From an uncultured Oscillospiraceae bacterium (lineage in GTDB: Bacteria; Bacillota; Clostridia; Oscillospirales; Ruminococcaceae): a stretch of 64,000 bases of DNA. This document shows, piece by piece, positions 25,644 through 35,277 of this stretch. Within the stretch, counting starts at the first letter, position 1; the number at the start of each line of letters is the position of its first letter. The DNA is taken from contig CAJUMS010000004.1 of the NCBI GenBank assembly GCA_910587465.1, positions 1 through 64,000 of the forward strand. Direction: 5' to 3'. The position numbers and the translations under genes were made by a program. The notes below the pieces were generated by a model that did not search any database, had not been told where the DNA came from, and saw only the letters and a list, made by a program, of their open reading frames with translations.

Positions 25644-25772
25644 ATATCCTCCAATATTAAAGCCGCAAATTTCCCTGAAGAAATCTGCGGCTGATAATTC
25701 ATTCCCGTACAAACGCTGTCTGTTGAAAGACTGCTGACCAAGAAGCTCTTGAAACGTTTGTACGGTCTTCAT
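25644..25772 (-). promoter_or_regulatory. Structured folA leader with an in-frame upstream start
   Basis: The minus-strand transcript forms two hairpins before the folA start. The distal one is a perfect 11-bp pair (CCGTACAAACG with CGTTTGTACGG, 25755-25765 with 25705-25715) around a 39-nt loop. The proximal one is 13 bp with one G-U pair (AGCCGCAGATTTC with GAAATTTGCGGCT, 25680-25692 with 25661-25673), 6-nt loop, followed by TTTAATATT and then the folA GGAGG. An ATG at 25772 with a Shine-Dalgarno sequence opens the same frame and runs through both hairpins into folA. This suggests attenuation or translation-coupled control. It does not match the THF riboswitch consensus I know. The rest of the gap (25773-25938) shows nothing recognisable. 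Confidence 0.55.
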
Positions 25773-25938
25773 ATTGCGCTCCCTATTGGGGGCACTTTTC
25801 AATCAGAGAAGAACCGTAAACGTACAATTCTTACCTCTTACTCTAATTATCGGCAGAATTTTTCCAAACTTTAGAAGAATTAAAGCCAAAAAATAATAAA
25901 TTTGACCGACTTGTTTTGTGGGAATTGTCAAAAAAATA

Positions 25939-28281
25939 TCAAATTTTCGTCATCTTCGCGTTGTTCTTCATTACCTTCTTCTGACCGCGTGTGTCGAAAT
26001 TGATCGTGATCATTGCGTCGTTGCCCGTTTGTAATACCGTTGTGACCGTTCCCTCGCCAAAAATGTTGTGCTTTATTCTGTCACCGATCGTGAACACTTC
26101 GTCGTTAGCGCGCGGCACTGCTGACTTCATCTTCGCAGTCTCCTCCTTCAGGAAGCTGTGGCGCTCGGGCTTGGAATAGCTGTGTGTTTTCTGGCGTTCG
26201 CCGTGCTTTTCGCAAAGTTCCTCGGGTATCTCACGGATAAAGGACGAGAGCTTGTTGTTGCTCGTTTTGCCAAATAACATTCTATACTGTGAATGTGTAA
26301 CGATAAGGCGTTTTTTCGCGCGCGTTATCGCAACATAGGCAAGGCGGCGTTCCTCCTCCATTTCGGTGGGATTGAACTGGCACATCGCGGACGGGAATAT
26401 ATTATCCTCAGCGGCAACCATAAACACCACGGGAAACTCCAGACCCTTTGCGCTATGCATTGTCATCAGTGAAACGCGATCCGTTTCGGTATCGTAGTTG
26501 TCGATATCGGCAACCAGAGCAACCTGCTCAAGAAAATCCGGCAGCGTCGCTTCGGGGTTCTCCTCCAACAGCAGCATCGCGTTTGATTTCAGCTCGTTGA
26601 TGTTTTCGATACGCGGTGTACCCTCATCGCCTTGTGCCTTTAACATTTGCATATAGCCCGACTTTTCGGCAACCGTTTCGATAAGTTCGTCCAACCGCAT
26701 TGTATCAGCGGCCTCATCAAGCTCCTCAAAAAGGTTCGCCGCCGCTTTAAGCGAGTTTGCCTTTCTTTGCAGCGTTTCAAACTGCAATGCGTCGCGGCAC
26801 ACCTCAACGGGGCTTATCCCAAGACCTTCGGCTATGCGCACCACCTCGTCCACGGTAGCGTCGCCGATACCGCGCTTAGGTTCGTTGATAACCCTGCGGA
26901 AACGCACCATATCAAACGGATTGTTGATAAGCGACAGATACGCCAATATGTCGCGTATCTCTTTTCGGTCGTAGAACCGCAGACCGCCTACTATCTTGTA
27001 TGGGATACCCGCCCTTGACATCGCGGTCTCATAACCGCGTGAAATAGCGTTGTTGCGGTAAAGCAGCGCGTAATCCGAATACTTCGCGCCGTTTTGTACG
27101 CCCTCCGCAATTATATCCGTCACGCCCTTTGCCTCCATCTGCTCGGAGGGGTAGAGGTTGACATGGATCTTCTCGCCCTCGCCGAGGTCGCTCCAGAGGT
27201 TTTTGTCCTTGCGCTGAGTGTTGTTTTTGATAACGGCGTTAGCGGCATTGAGGATATTTTCGGTGGAGCGGTAGTTCTGTTCCAGACGAATGACAGCGCA
27301 TCCATTATACTGCTTTTCAAAGCTCAGAATATTTTCAATAGTTGCGCCCCTGAAACGGTATATCGACTGATCGTCATCGCCGACAACGCCGAGATTTCCC
27401 GAATCACCCGCCAGCAGCGAGATAAGCTTATACTGCGCAATATTGGTGTCCTGATACTCGTCCACCATTATGTACTTGTACAGATTGCGGTAATGCCGCA
27501 GCACGTCGGGGAAGTTCTCGAACAGACGCACCGTGAGGAAAATAATATCGTCGAAATCCACCGCGTTGGCGGCTTTCAACGAGTTCTGATACTCGAGATA
27601 TACCTCCGAGGTCTTGAGGTCGATAAGCTCCGAGGTCTCCTGCGCTATGGGAACGTAGTCCTCCGCGGAGATCATCTTGTCCTTGAGCCGCGAGATATTG
27701 TTCTTGAACATTTTCGCGCTCATGACCTTTTCGCTGATGTCGTGGCGCTTCATTATTTCCTTTATCAGGCGCTTGGAATCGTCGTCGTCATAGATCGTAA
27801 ATCCCGCTTTGTAGCCGAGGTGTTCGATCTCGCGGCGCAGTATTTTCACGCACGCCGAATGGAAGGTCGACGCGCATATCTTCTCCGCGTCCTCGCCGAT
27901 CATTGATATCAAGCGCTGACGAAGCTCGCCCGCCGCCTTGTTGGTGAACGTTATCGCCAGTATATTCCATGGGTTTACTGGGCTTACGGCGATTATATCA
28001 GCGAGCTGCTGAGCGGTCTCGGGGGTCTTTTCCATTGTCGGGAAGTCCGCGAGAAACCGCTCCTGCTCGGGCGTAATTTTGCGTATCTCTTCGTCGTGAT
28101 AAGCGTTGCCGAAACGCAGCATATTCGCGATCCTGTTGACAAGCACGGTGGTTTTTCCGCTGCCCGCGCCCGCGATTATCAGCACCGCTCCGTTCACGCG
28201 GAATATCGCCTTTTTCTGCATATCGTTCGCGCGGGAAAAGTAGCTTTCCAGCGCTGTTTGTTTTAATCTAATGTAGTCCAT
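25939..28281 (-). CDS. pcrA: ATP-dependent DNA helicase of the UvrD/PcrA family
   Basis: 780 residues, a superfamily 1A helicase. Motif I is IIAGAGSGKTTVL (about residue 35). Further motifs are ILAITFTNKAAGELRQRL (Ia), VDEYQDTN (II), GDDDQSIYRFRGA (III), RLEQNYRST (IV), VSLMTMHSAKGLEFPVVF (V) and EERRLAYVAITRAKKRL (VI). The C-terminal GDRIKHNIFGEGTV segment is the Tudor-like tail of PcrA that binds RNA polymerase. Compared with B. subtilis PcrA there is an insert of about 45 residues after motif I (HDEEIRKITPEQERFL onward). It unwinds DNA in nucleotide-excision repair and in clearing replication obstacles. It starts 18 nt after the SPFH gene. Confidence 0.94.
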   Translation of the reverse strand: MDYIRLKQTALESYFSRANDMQKKAIFRVNGAVLIIAGAGSGKTTVLVNRIANMLRFGNAYHDEEIRKITPEQERFLADFPTMEKTPETAQQLADIIAVSPVNPWNILAITFTNKAAGELRQRLISMIGEDAEKICASTFHSACVKILRREIEHLGYKAGFTIYDDDDSKRLIKEIMKRHDISEKVMSAKMFKNNISRLKDKMISAEDYVPIAQETSELIDLKTSEVYLEYQNSLKAANAVDFDDIIFLTVRLFENFPDVLRHYRNLYKYIMVDEYQDTNIAQYKLISLLAGDSGNLGVVGDDDQSIYRFRGATIENILSFEKQYNGCAVIRLEQNYRSTENILNAANAVIKNNTQRKDKNLWSDLGEGEKIHVNLYPSEQMEAKGVTDIIAEGVQNGAKYSDYALLYRNNAISRGYETAMSRAGIPYKIVGGLRFYDRKEIRDILAYLSLINNPFDMVRFRRVINEPKRGIGDATVDEVVRIAEGLGISPVEVCRDALQFETLQRKANSLKAAANLFEELDEAADTMRLDELIETVAEKSGYMQMLKAQGDEGTPRIENINELKSNAMLLLEENPEATLPDFLEQVALVADIDNYDTETDRVSLMTMHSAKGLEFPVVFMVAAEDNIFPSAMCQFNPTEMEEERRLAYVAITRAKKRLIVTHSQYRMLFGKTSNNKLSSFIREIPEELCEKHGERQKTHSYSKPERHSFLKEETAKMKSAVPRANDEVFTIGDRIKHNIFGEGTVTTVLQTGNDAMITINFDTRGQKKVMKNNAKMTKI

Positions 28282-28299
28282 TTATCTCCTTATTGAATG

Positions 28300-29223
28300 T
28301 CAGTTTCCCGAGGGAGTGGTGTTGGGAGTTGTGTTCCCCGAGTTTGTCAAATTGCCCGAGGTCACGCCGTCAAGCGCTATGAACGGGTTTATCTCCGTGC
28401 CGATAGCCTGCGGAAGAACGCCGTCCCAATTCATAATTTTCATATATTCGATGTAATTGGGGCTTTGGGTGAGCTGTTTCTGTACTGCCTCGATAGCATA
28501 CGCCTCCGCGTCTGCCTTGATCTTCTGGGAATCCGCCTCGGCCTGTGCCGCTATAACCTTCTGCTTTGCCTCCTCTTCCTTTTCGGCGGTCTTGTTCTGC
28601 ATTTTCAGAGCGTCCTGCGCGGCGATTACCTTTGCCTGAATGGACTGCTCGAACGCGTCGTCAAACGACAGGTTCTCAATTGCGAATGCCGTTACGATAA
28701 TACCCTGTGGCTCCAAGGTCTCTTTCAGCGAATTGAAGATAGCGTTCTGTACGGTGGAACGGTTCTGTACCAGATCCTCCGCCTTTACCTTGCCTATCTC
28801 GTCTTTGGAAATTTTTGCCACATTCGGCACAAGCAGCTTGCTTTCAACGTTATTAACGCCAATAGTGCGGATTATTTCGGGGAGCTTGGTGCCGTCGTAG
28901 CAGTAGTTCAACTTGAGCTGAAGGCTGTCGACGGTCTGAGTGTCGGAGGTGTACGCGTCGGTCGTCACGGGATATACCTGCTCGCGCGTGTCTACCTGCT
29001 GTATCTCCTCGATGAACGGGAGATGGAAGTTAAGTCCTGCCGAGAGGTTCTGCCCTACGATCTTACCGAACTGATACTTTACGCCGATAAAGCCTTCGTT
29101 CACTACCGTAAAGCTGTTGAAAATTACAATAAGCACGGCAAGAACAATCAGAACAACGATCACTATCGGACCCCACTTTGGCTGTGTTCCGCCCTCTTTG
29201 TTTTCTGTTGTAAATTTTTGCAT
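28300..29223 (-). CDS. SPFH/Band 7 (prohibitin-like) membrane protein
   Basis: 307 residues. One membrane segment (about 20-42), then a Band 7 domain (VNEGFIGVKYQFGKIV, FHLPFIEEIQQVDTRE, and a KAEDLVQNRSTVQNAIFNSLKETLEPQGIIV segment as in prohibitins), then a coiled coil rich in Glu, Lys and Ala (about 205-260), then a Pro/Thr/Asn-rich tail. SPFH proteins form large ring-like cages that organise membrane domains and proteases. It lies between pcrA and the giant activase gene on the same strand, 59 nt from the latter. The window has a second SPFH protein (flotillin) at 40361-41929. Confidence 0.9.
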   Translation of the reverse strand: MQKFTTENKEGGTQPKWGPIVIVVLIVLAVLIVIFNSFTVVNEGFIGVKYQFGKIVGQNLSAGLNFHLPFIEEIQQVDTREQVYPVTTDAYTSDTQTVDSLQLKLNYCYDGTKLPEIIRTIGVNNVESKLLVPNVAKISKDEIGKVKAEDLVQNRSTVQNAIFNSLKETLEPQGIIVTAFAIENLSFDDAFEQSIQAKVIAAQDALKMQNKTAEKEEEAKQKVIAAQAEADSQKIKADAEAYAIEAVQKQLTQSPNYIEYMKIMNWDGVLPQAIGTEINPFIALDGVTSGNLTNSGNTTPNTTPSGN

Positions 29224-29282
29224 AATATTCTCCTTTACTTTCTGTCTGCGGCATACTGCCGCATTTGTTCTCTTTATAAATG

Positions 29283-32200
29283 TTACTGCATATTGACAAG
29301 CTCGGAATACATATCAGCCGCGCCAAGATTCGGAACTACCGACTTACGGCTTATACCCGCTCTCGCGAACGCTTGTGTCAACATGAGTTTGATACGGTTG
29401 ACCTGATTTACCTCCGAAGCACCGGGGTCGAAGTCTACGGCTACGATGTTGCTCTCGGGGTGCTGACGGCGCAGCTCGCCGATCACCCCCTTGCCCGTGA
29501 CGTGATTGGGCAGGCACGCGAACGGCTGCATACAAACAATATTCGGTACGCCCTCGCGGATAAGCTCCAGCATCTCTGCCGACAAGAACCAGCCCTCGCC
29601 CGCGATGTTTCCGGGAGAAACTATCGGGCGGACGCTCTCGCGCATTTCAAATATGTCGCCCGGGCAGCCGAATTTCGTACCCGTGACGGCCTTGCGGTAG
29701 CTGCGTTCCATAAATTTAAACGCCTTTATCGCTGAATTCTCGGCAAATTTTTTCAGCCGCGAGCAGTACAAAAGCTCGGATTTGGTTTTGCCATGAGAGC
29801 AGATGTAGTAGAAAAATCCCATAAGGTCGGGCACTACGACCTCGCAGCCCTCGTTTTCGAGCAAGCCTATTATATCGTTGTTAGCAACGGGGTGGAATTT
29901 TACCAGAATTTCGCCGACAAGCCCGACCTTGGGCTTCTCAATATCGTTCACGGGGAACTCCAGAAACTCCTTTACTATATTGCGGACGTTATTGTTAAAG
30001 CGCGGCAGTGAAAGCGATTTCAGCTCCTCACGCAGGAATAAACGCCATTTCTCATATAGCGCGTTTGCGCTGCCCTTTACCTTTTCATACGGGCGGACCT
30101 TGTACAGGCATCGCTGCAATACGTCGCCGTAGACGATACCCATAAACGCGCGCACCGCCATGCTTGCCGTAAGCTTGAAGCCGCTCTGCTTTTCCAGTCC
30201 GACAACGTTCAGCGAGATGAGCGGAATTTTTTCGAAGCCCGCGTCCTTGAGCGCCTTTTTCAGCATACCGACGTAGTTTGTCGCGCGGCACGCTCCGCCC
30301 GTTTGCGTGATCATTACGGACGTGTTTTCGAGGTCGTACTTGCCGCTCAGCAGCGCGTGGATAAGCTGTCCGACTATCAGTATCGACGGGTAGCATGCGT
30401 CGTTGTTGACGTACTTTAAGCCTGTGTCCACAACGTCCTTGGAGCAGTCCTTGAGGATAACCACATTGTACCCGCTGTGCCCGAATGCCGCCTCAAGCAT
30501 ATCGAAGTGTATGGGCGCCATCTGCGGACAGAGTATCGTGTGGTTTTTCCGCATTTCCTTTGTGAATTCGGGCTGACGTATGTAACCGACGTGACCGCGT
30601 ACGGGCTTGTATTTGTGCCTTGCGCGCTCGTCGACTACCGATATCAGAGAGCGCAGACGAATTCGCGCCGCGCCGAGGTTGTTCACCTCGTCGATTTTAA
30701 GGCAGGTGTAGAGCTTGCCGAAGCTGCGCAGTATTTCCTGAACCTCGTCTGTGGTTATCGCGTCAAGTCCGCAGCCGAAGGAGTTCAGTTGAACGAGCTC
30801 CAGACACTCGTTTGCGCCGACGATGTGAGCCGCCGCGTACAGTCGGGTGTGATACGTCCACTGATCGACAACGCGTATCGGTCTTACTACCTCGCCCAGA
30901 TGTGCCACGGAGTCCTCCGTAAGCACCGCGAAGCCGTAGCCCGATATCATTTCGGGCAAGCCGTGATTTATCTCGGGGTCGACGTGGTAGGGTCTGCCTG
31001 CGAGGACTATTCCGCGCTTGCCGTTCTCCTTAAGGAAGTTGAGCGTTTCCTCGCCCTTTTTGCGCATTTCCGCCTTGAACGTCGCGTCCTCGCCATACGC
31101 CTTTTCAAGCGCGGATTCGATCTCGTGCTTTGTTATGTTAAAGTCGGGGAGCGCCGCGGAGAATTCCTCATAAAGGCGCTCTGCCATACGCTTTTCGTTG
31201 AATATCGGCAGAAACGGGTTCAAAAACCTGACCGTTTCGCGCAGCTCGGGAACGGAGTTCTTGATTACCTCGCTGTACGTCGCGACTACGGGGCAGTTGT
31301 AGTGATTGTCGCCGCCGTTGTTATCGGTCATCTCGTAGGGCATGGACGGGTAGAAGATAAGCTTCACGCCGTCGTCGATAAGCGCCTGAATATGACCGTG
31401 CGCCAGCTTTGCGGGATAACAAACGCTCTCGCTCGGCATGGTCTCGATGCCCATATCGTAAATATCGCGTGAGGATTTCGGTGACAATTTCACGGAAAAA
31501 CCAAGCTCGGTAAACAGCCTGTGCCAGAACGGGAAATTTTCGTACGTTCCGAGAACGCGCGGAAGTCCGATAATGCCGCGCTTTGCCTCTTTTTCGGTCA
31601 AGCTCTCGCGATCAAACAGCAGATGATATTTGTAATCGTAAAGGTTCGGCAGTTTTTCGCCCGCCGAAACGTTTCCTGCGCCGCGCTCGCAGCGGTTGTT
31701 GCTGATGTAGCGTTTGCCGTCGGGGAATTTGGAAATTGTAAGCAGGCAGTTGTTGGAGCATTTTCCGCACCGTGCCGCCGTTTTCTCGACCTTAAAGCCA
31801 TCCAGCTTATCGAGCGCCGCAATGGTGCTCGGCTTGCCGTCGTCGCGCTCAATCGCGATAAGCGCTGAGCCGTAAGCGCCCATTAAGCCCGCCTTGTCGG
31901 GGCGGATAACGTCCTTTCCGACGATAAGCTCAAACGCGCGGAGAACGCTGTCGTTCATAAACGTACCGCCCTGAACGATTATCTTTTCGCCCATTGACGC
32001 GGTATCGCGGAGCTTAATTACCTTAAACAGCGCGTTTTTGACTACCGAATAGGACAGACCCGCCGAGATATCCGCGACGGTCGCCCCCTCCTTTTGCGCC
32101 TGCTTAACGCGCGAGTTCATGAATACCGTGCAGCGCGAGCCCAAGTCTACGGGGTTTTCCGCCGACAGTCCGAGCACGGCAAATTCCGCGCTTGTCATAC

Positions 32201-33569
32201 CGAGCGCGTTTGCAAAATTCTCGATAAATGAGCCGCAGCCCGACGAGCAAGCCTCGTTGAGCAAAATGCTCTCAATTTCGCCGTCCTTGACGCGCATACA
32301 TTTCATATCCTGCCCGCCGATGTCAAGAATAAACTCCGCGCCGGGGAGGAACTTATCGGCAGCCTTGTAGTGCGCCATGGTCTCGATCTCGCCGAAATCC
32401 GCGCCGAGCGCCGCCTTGATAAGGTGCTCGCCATATCCCGTGGTGCAGGTTTTCGCTATGTACGCGTTGTCGGGCAATTGTCCGTAAATTTCCTTTAAAA
32501 TACCTATTACCGATTTCAACGGATCGCCCTGATTTCCCGCGTAATGCGAGTACAGTATCTCCGCGTCCTTGTTGAGCAGCACCGCCTTGGTGGTCGTAGA
32601 GCCTGCGTCAATGCCAAGATAGCAGGCACCGATATGGGAATTTATGTTGGCGGTGGGAATTATTGACTTTGCGTGACGAACCCGGAATTGCTCCAGCTCA
32701 TCCTCGTTTTTAAATAACGGCGCAAGTCTCTCAACCTCTCGGAGCTGATTATCGCCGAGTACGGAAACGCTTTTCACAAGCGCGTCGATGTCAAGCTCGC
32801 AGGTCTCCTCGGACAGTGCGCAGCCAATCGCTACAAACAAATTAGCGTTTTCGGGAAATATTATGTTTTCGGGCTGCAAATTCAGCGTTTCGATAAAGCG
32901 CTGACGCAGCTCCGACAATTTATGAAGCGGACCGCCGATAAACGCAACGTTTCCGCGGATCGGCTTGCCGCACGCAAGTCCGCTTATCGTCTGATTTACC
33001 ACTGACTGGAAAACGGATGCGGCAACGTCGCTCTTTTTCGCTCCCTCGTTAATGAGCGGCTGAATGTCACTCTTTGCGAACACTCCGCAGCGCGAAGCTA
33101 TCGGGTAGATCGTGGTGTGTTTTTTTGCAAGCTCGTTTAACCCTGAGGCGTCGGTGTTCAGCAGTGCCGCCATCTGGTCGATAAACGCGCCTGTGCCGCC
33201 CGCGCAGCTGCCGTTCATGCGCTGCTCAAGTCCGCCTGTAAGGTATGTAATTTTTGCGTCCTCGCCGCCAAGCTCAATGGCGACGTCGGTCTGCGGAGCG
33301 AGCGCCCTGATAGCGTCCGTGCCTGCCGCAACCTCCTGCACAAACGGAATTCCCAGCCATTTGGAAACGGAAATTCCGCCCGAACCCGTGACCGCTATCA
33401 ACACACGCTCGCCTTGTATCTCGTTCCCGACCTCGGAAATGATATCCGAAACCGTCTTGCGGATATCGGAGAAGTGACGCTGATACCGTCCGAAGAGCAA
33501 TTCGTTGTTTTCTCCGATGATCGCCGCCTTGACGGTCGTCGAGCCTATATCCAGTCCTACACGTTTCAT
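29283..33569 (-). CDS. Giant BadF/BcrA-type activase and 2-hydroxyacyl-CoA dehydratase-like fusion
   Basis: 1428 residues. Two ASKHA ATPase domains in tandem: the first (1-250) with LDIGSTTVKAAI, GGEDAKITYL and SCAGGTGAFIDQMA; the second (about 311-570) with GIDAGSTTTKAVL, DIGGQDMKCM and ACSSGCGSFIENFA, where the paired cysteines fit the bridging [4Fe-4S] cluster of dehydratase activases. A Cys cluster RCGKCSNNC follows (about 598-606), then a DUF2229 region and a C-terminal HgdB/FldB-like part (CYPSILIVGQL, GGACRATNYVGMLKKAL, FGCPGDIFEMRESVRP). In characterised relatives the activase uses ATP to pump an electron into a dehydratase; here both partners are fused. The substrate is unknown. The gene stands alone, with its own promoter at 33645-33673. 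Confidence 0.87.
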   Translation of the reverse strand: MKRVGLDIGSTTVKAAIIGENNELLFGRYQRHFSDIRKTVSDIISEVGNEIQGERVLIAVTGSGGISVSKWLGIPFVQEVAAGTDAIRALAPQTDVAIELGGEDAKITYLTGGLEQRMNGSCAGGTGAFIDQMAALLNTDASGLNELAKKHTTIYPIASRCGVFAKSDIQPLINEGAKKSDVAASVFQSVVNQTISGLACGKPIRGNVAFIGGPLHKLSELRQRFIETLNLQPENIIFPENANLFVAIGCALSEETCELDIDALVKSVSVLGDNQLREVERLAPLFKNEDELEQFRVRHAKSIIPTANINSHIGACYLGIDAGSTTTKAVLLNKDAEILYSHYAGNQGDPLKSVIGILKEIYGQLPDNAYIAKTCTTGYGEHLIKAALGADFGEIETMAHYKAADKFLPGAEFILDIGGQDMKCMRVKDGEIESILLNEACSSGCGSFIENFANALGMTSAEFAVLGLSAENPVDLGSRCTVFMNSRVKQAQKEGATVADISAGLSYSVVKNALFKVIKLRDTASMGEKIIVQGGTFMNDSVLRAFELIVGKDVIRPDKAGLMGAYGSALIAIERDDGKPSTIAALDKLDGFKVEKTAARCGKCSNNCLLTISKFPDGKRYISNNRCERGAGNVSAGEKLPNLYDYKYHLLFDRESLTEKEAKRGIIGLPRVLGTYENFPFWHRLFTELGFSVKLSPKSSRDIYDMGIETMPSESVCYPAKLAHGHIQALIDDGVKLIFYPSMPYEMTDNNGGDNHYNCPVVATYSEVIKNSVPELRETVRFLNPFLPIFNEKRMAERLYEEFSAALPDFNITKHEIESALEKAYGEDATFKAEMRKKGEETLNFLKENGKRGIVLAGRPYHVDPEINHGLPEMISGYGFAVLTEDSVAHLGEVVRPIRVVDQWTYHTRLYAAAHIVGANECLELVQLNSFGCGLDAITTDEVQEILRSFGKLYTCLKIDEVNNLGAARIRLRSLISVVDERARHKYKPVRGHVGYIRQPEFTKEMRKNHTILCPQMAPIHFDMLEAAFGHSGYNVVILKDCSKDVVDTGLKYVNNDACYPSILIVGQLIHALLSGKYDLENTSVMITQTGGACRATNYVGMLKKALKDAGFEKIPLISLNVVGLEKQSGFKLTASMAVRAFMGIVYGDVLQRCLYKVRPYEKVKGSANALYEKWRLFLREELKSLSLPRFNNNVRNIVKEFLEFPVNDIEKPKVGLVGEILVKFHPVANNDIIGLLENEGCEVVVPDLMGFFYYICSHGKTKSELLYCSRLKKFAENSAIKAFKFMERSYRKAVTGTKFGCPGDIFEMRESVRPIVSPGNIAGEGWFLSAEMLELIREGVPNIVCMQPFACLPNHVTGKGVIGELRRQHPESNIVAVDFDPGASEVNQVNRIKLMLTQAFARAGISRKSVVPNLGAADMYSELVNMQ

Positions 33570-33644
33570 TTTATCAATCCCTTCCAGATTTACTATATAT
33601 TTACATTGTTTTTCTATATTATAATATCTCTCGCAATACTATGA

Positions 33645-33673
33645 ATTATAACACATTTTGAGACAAAAGTCAA
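33645..33673 (-). promoter_or_regulatory. Sigma-A promoter of the giant activase gene
   Basis: Minus-strand TTGACT (33668-33673), 17 nt and TATAAT (33645-33650), about 75 nt upstream of the ATG at 33569. It lies directly after the terminator of the fapA-like gene. Confidence 0.8.
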
Positions 33674-33698
33674 CCGTCAAAATATACTAAACACACCG

Positions 33699-33727
33699 AA
33701 AAAAGGTCGGGAATATCAATTCCCGAC
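33699..33727 (-). terminator. Rho-independent terminator of the FapA gene
   Basis: A 9-bp stem (GTCGGGAAT with ATTCCCGAC, 33706-33714 and 33719-33727) with a 4-nt loop, followed on the minus strand by CC and six T. It lies 27 nt beyond the FapA stop. Confidence 0.9.
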
Positions 33728-33753
33728 ATAAAATATTTATTATAGTGCGCGCT

Positions 33754-35142
33754 TTACAGCGGCTTGAATACTATCTCACCGTTTTCAACGGTAGCGCGCG
33801 CGTGGTTAGTTGCAGCGTTTACCTGCAATACACACGCGTTAATCCTGAGCGTGACCCCGGGATAGATAATCCGTTTACACGCTATGGAAAGGTTCTGTGT
33901 GAGTTGAAGCGTATCGTCGATCTCGCTTATGCGAACCTTGCTCTTCTTGACCTCGCTTTGCATTTTCAGACGGTTGCGCAGCGCCTCGGTCTTTAGCTGT
34001 TCGCGCTCGGGGGAGAGCTTGGTTTTCTTGGAAAGCTCGTTGAGCGTTACCAGCATCTTTCCAAGCTGATCCGCCTTGTCTTCAAGCTCCGCGATCTGCT
34101 TTTCAAGCTTGTCGCGCTCCTCGGATAAAACAGCGTTGTTGCCGAGCGTTATAAGCGTTTTCGCGTACTTCTCCGATCCGATGACCGAAGCCTCGATGCC
34201 GTCCAGTGCAGTGTACTTGCCGCCCATGATAACTCCCTTGCCAGACGCAATTATCTTCTTATCCGCGAAGACCTCGCCGCCGACGAAGGACGCACTTTCT
34301 ACATTGCCCTCCGCGCGAATCTTGGTGTTTTCGCAAAAGCCGAGTTTAACGTCGCCTTTGCATTCAATCTGCGAATTTATACTGCCGATTTTGATGTTTA
34401 TGTTGCCGTCGGCGGACAGCTCCGCGCCGTTTACCGAACCGTTTATATTGATATCGCGTTTTGAAGTTACGCGGAAGCCCTCGAATACGCTGCCCTTTAT
34501 GGTCACAGCACCGATAAAGTCGATGTTTCCGCTCGAAACGTCAACATCGCCGTTTATCACAAGCGTTTCGTCTACCTGAAACGCGCCGTTCTTATATACA
34601 AGATTTCCGTCGATAGCCGCGATTATCTCCTTGCCGTCGTTGATAAGAGATGTGCCCTTGCCGACGTTTACCTTTACGGCGACGCCCTTTTTCTGCATGA
34701 CTACTCTTCCTGTGATATCCTTACCCGGCTCGCCCTCGGTCGGCAGCGTGATCGCCGCTATGGGAGTTCCCGCGGTGATATTTCGCACAACACCGAGATT
34801 TTTGTAGTCCACTATGCCGTGCTCGTTCTCGACGGGCGCGGCGTGACTTTCTATGTTGTAGAAATACTTTATCGAGCCGTTTACACCGTCCTGCGGCATA
34901 TCCCATTTAGCCACGCAGATATTCTCCTCGTAGCGTTTCTGTTCAACGGCAAGTTCAATATCGTCACGAAGTATACCGTACGATACGTTTTTCTCGTCAA
35001 GAGCTGCCATCACCTTTTCTACCGTGATGTCCATTCCGCCGTTTTCGGGTCTCGAAAAAGACATAAACGCGGCTGTATGATTGGGGTTTACGGAAACTTC
35101 TACCGTAGAATGCACGATGATTTTGTTTTCACTCTCTGACAT
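33754..35142 (-). CDS. FapA (DUF342) family protein
   Basis: 462 residues. Central part (about 110-330) is a series of short beta strands with Gly/Ile/Asn repeats (GNLVYKNGAFQVDETLVINGDVDVSSGNIDFIG, VTIKGSVFEGF, ININGSV, VKLGFCENTKI), the right-handed beta-helix of DUF342/FapA proteins. A coiled coil of about 70 residues (ERDKLEKQIAELEDKADQLGK onward) and a final strand domain follow. FapA homologues are linked to polar flagellar placement in Vibrio and to envelope or sporulation processes in Firmicutes; the role here is not known. No flagellar genes are nearby. It has its own promoter (35191-35219) and terminator, so it is monocistronic. Confidence 0.88.
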   Translation of the reverse strand: MSESENKIIVHSTVEVSVNPNHTAAFMSFSRPENGGMDITVEKVMAALDEKNVSYGILRDDIELAVEQKRYEENICVAKWDMPQDGVNGSIKYFYNIESHAAPVENEHGIVDYKNLGVVRNITAGTPIAAITLPTEGEPGKDITGRVVMQKKGVAVKVNVGKGTSLINDGKEIIAAIDGNLVYKNGAFQVDETLVINGDVDVSSGNIDFIGAVTIKGSVFEGFRVTSKRDININGSVNGAELSADGNINIKIGSINSQIECKGDVKLGFCENTKIRAEGNVESASFVGGEVFADKKIIASGKGVIMGGKYTALDGIEASVIGSEKYAKTLITLGNNAVLSEERDKLEKQIAELEDKADQLGKMLVTLNELSKKTKLSPEREQLKTEALRNRLKMQSEVKKSKVRISEIDDTLQLTQNLSIACKRIIYPGVTLRINACVLQVNAATNHARATVENGEIVFKPL

Positions 35143-35190
35143 AATTCTGCCCCCTTTTTGTTGTAATTACGACCTGTTACACTACTTAGA

Positions 35191-35219
35191 ATTATATCAT
35201 ATTGTTAAAAAAAATGCAA
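35191..35219 (-). promoter_or_regulatory. Promoter of the FapA gene
   Basis: Minus-strand TTGCAT (35214-35219), 17 nt and TATAAT (35191-35196), about 48 nt before the start codon at 35142. The -35 box is weak and the -10 box is perfect. Confidence 0.65.
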
Positions 35220-35277
35220 TCAATTATTGTCATTTTTTACAAATATCACAAATTAGCATAGTGCTTTTTGATTATTA

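Noticed and set aside
25644..25830. Tetrahydrofolate riboswitch before folA
   Set aside because: The two hairpins found do not match the THF riboswitch consensus I know, and the conserved junction bases are missing.
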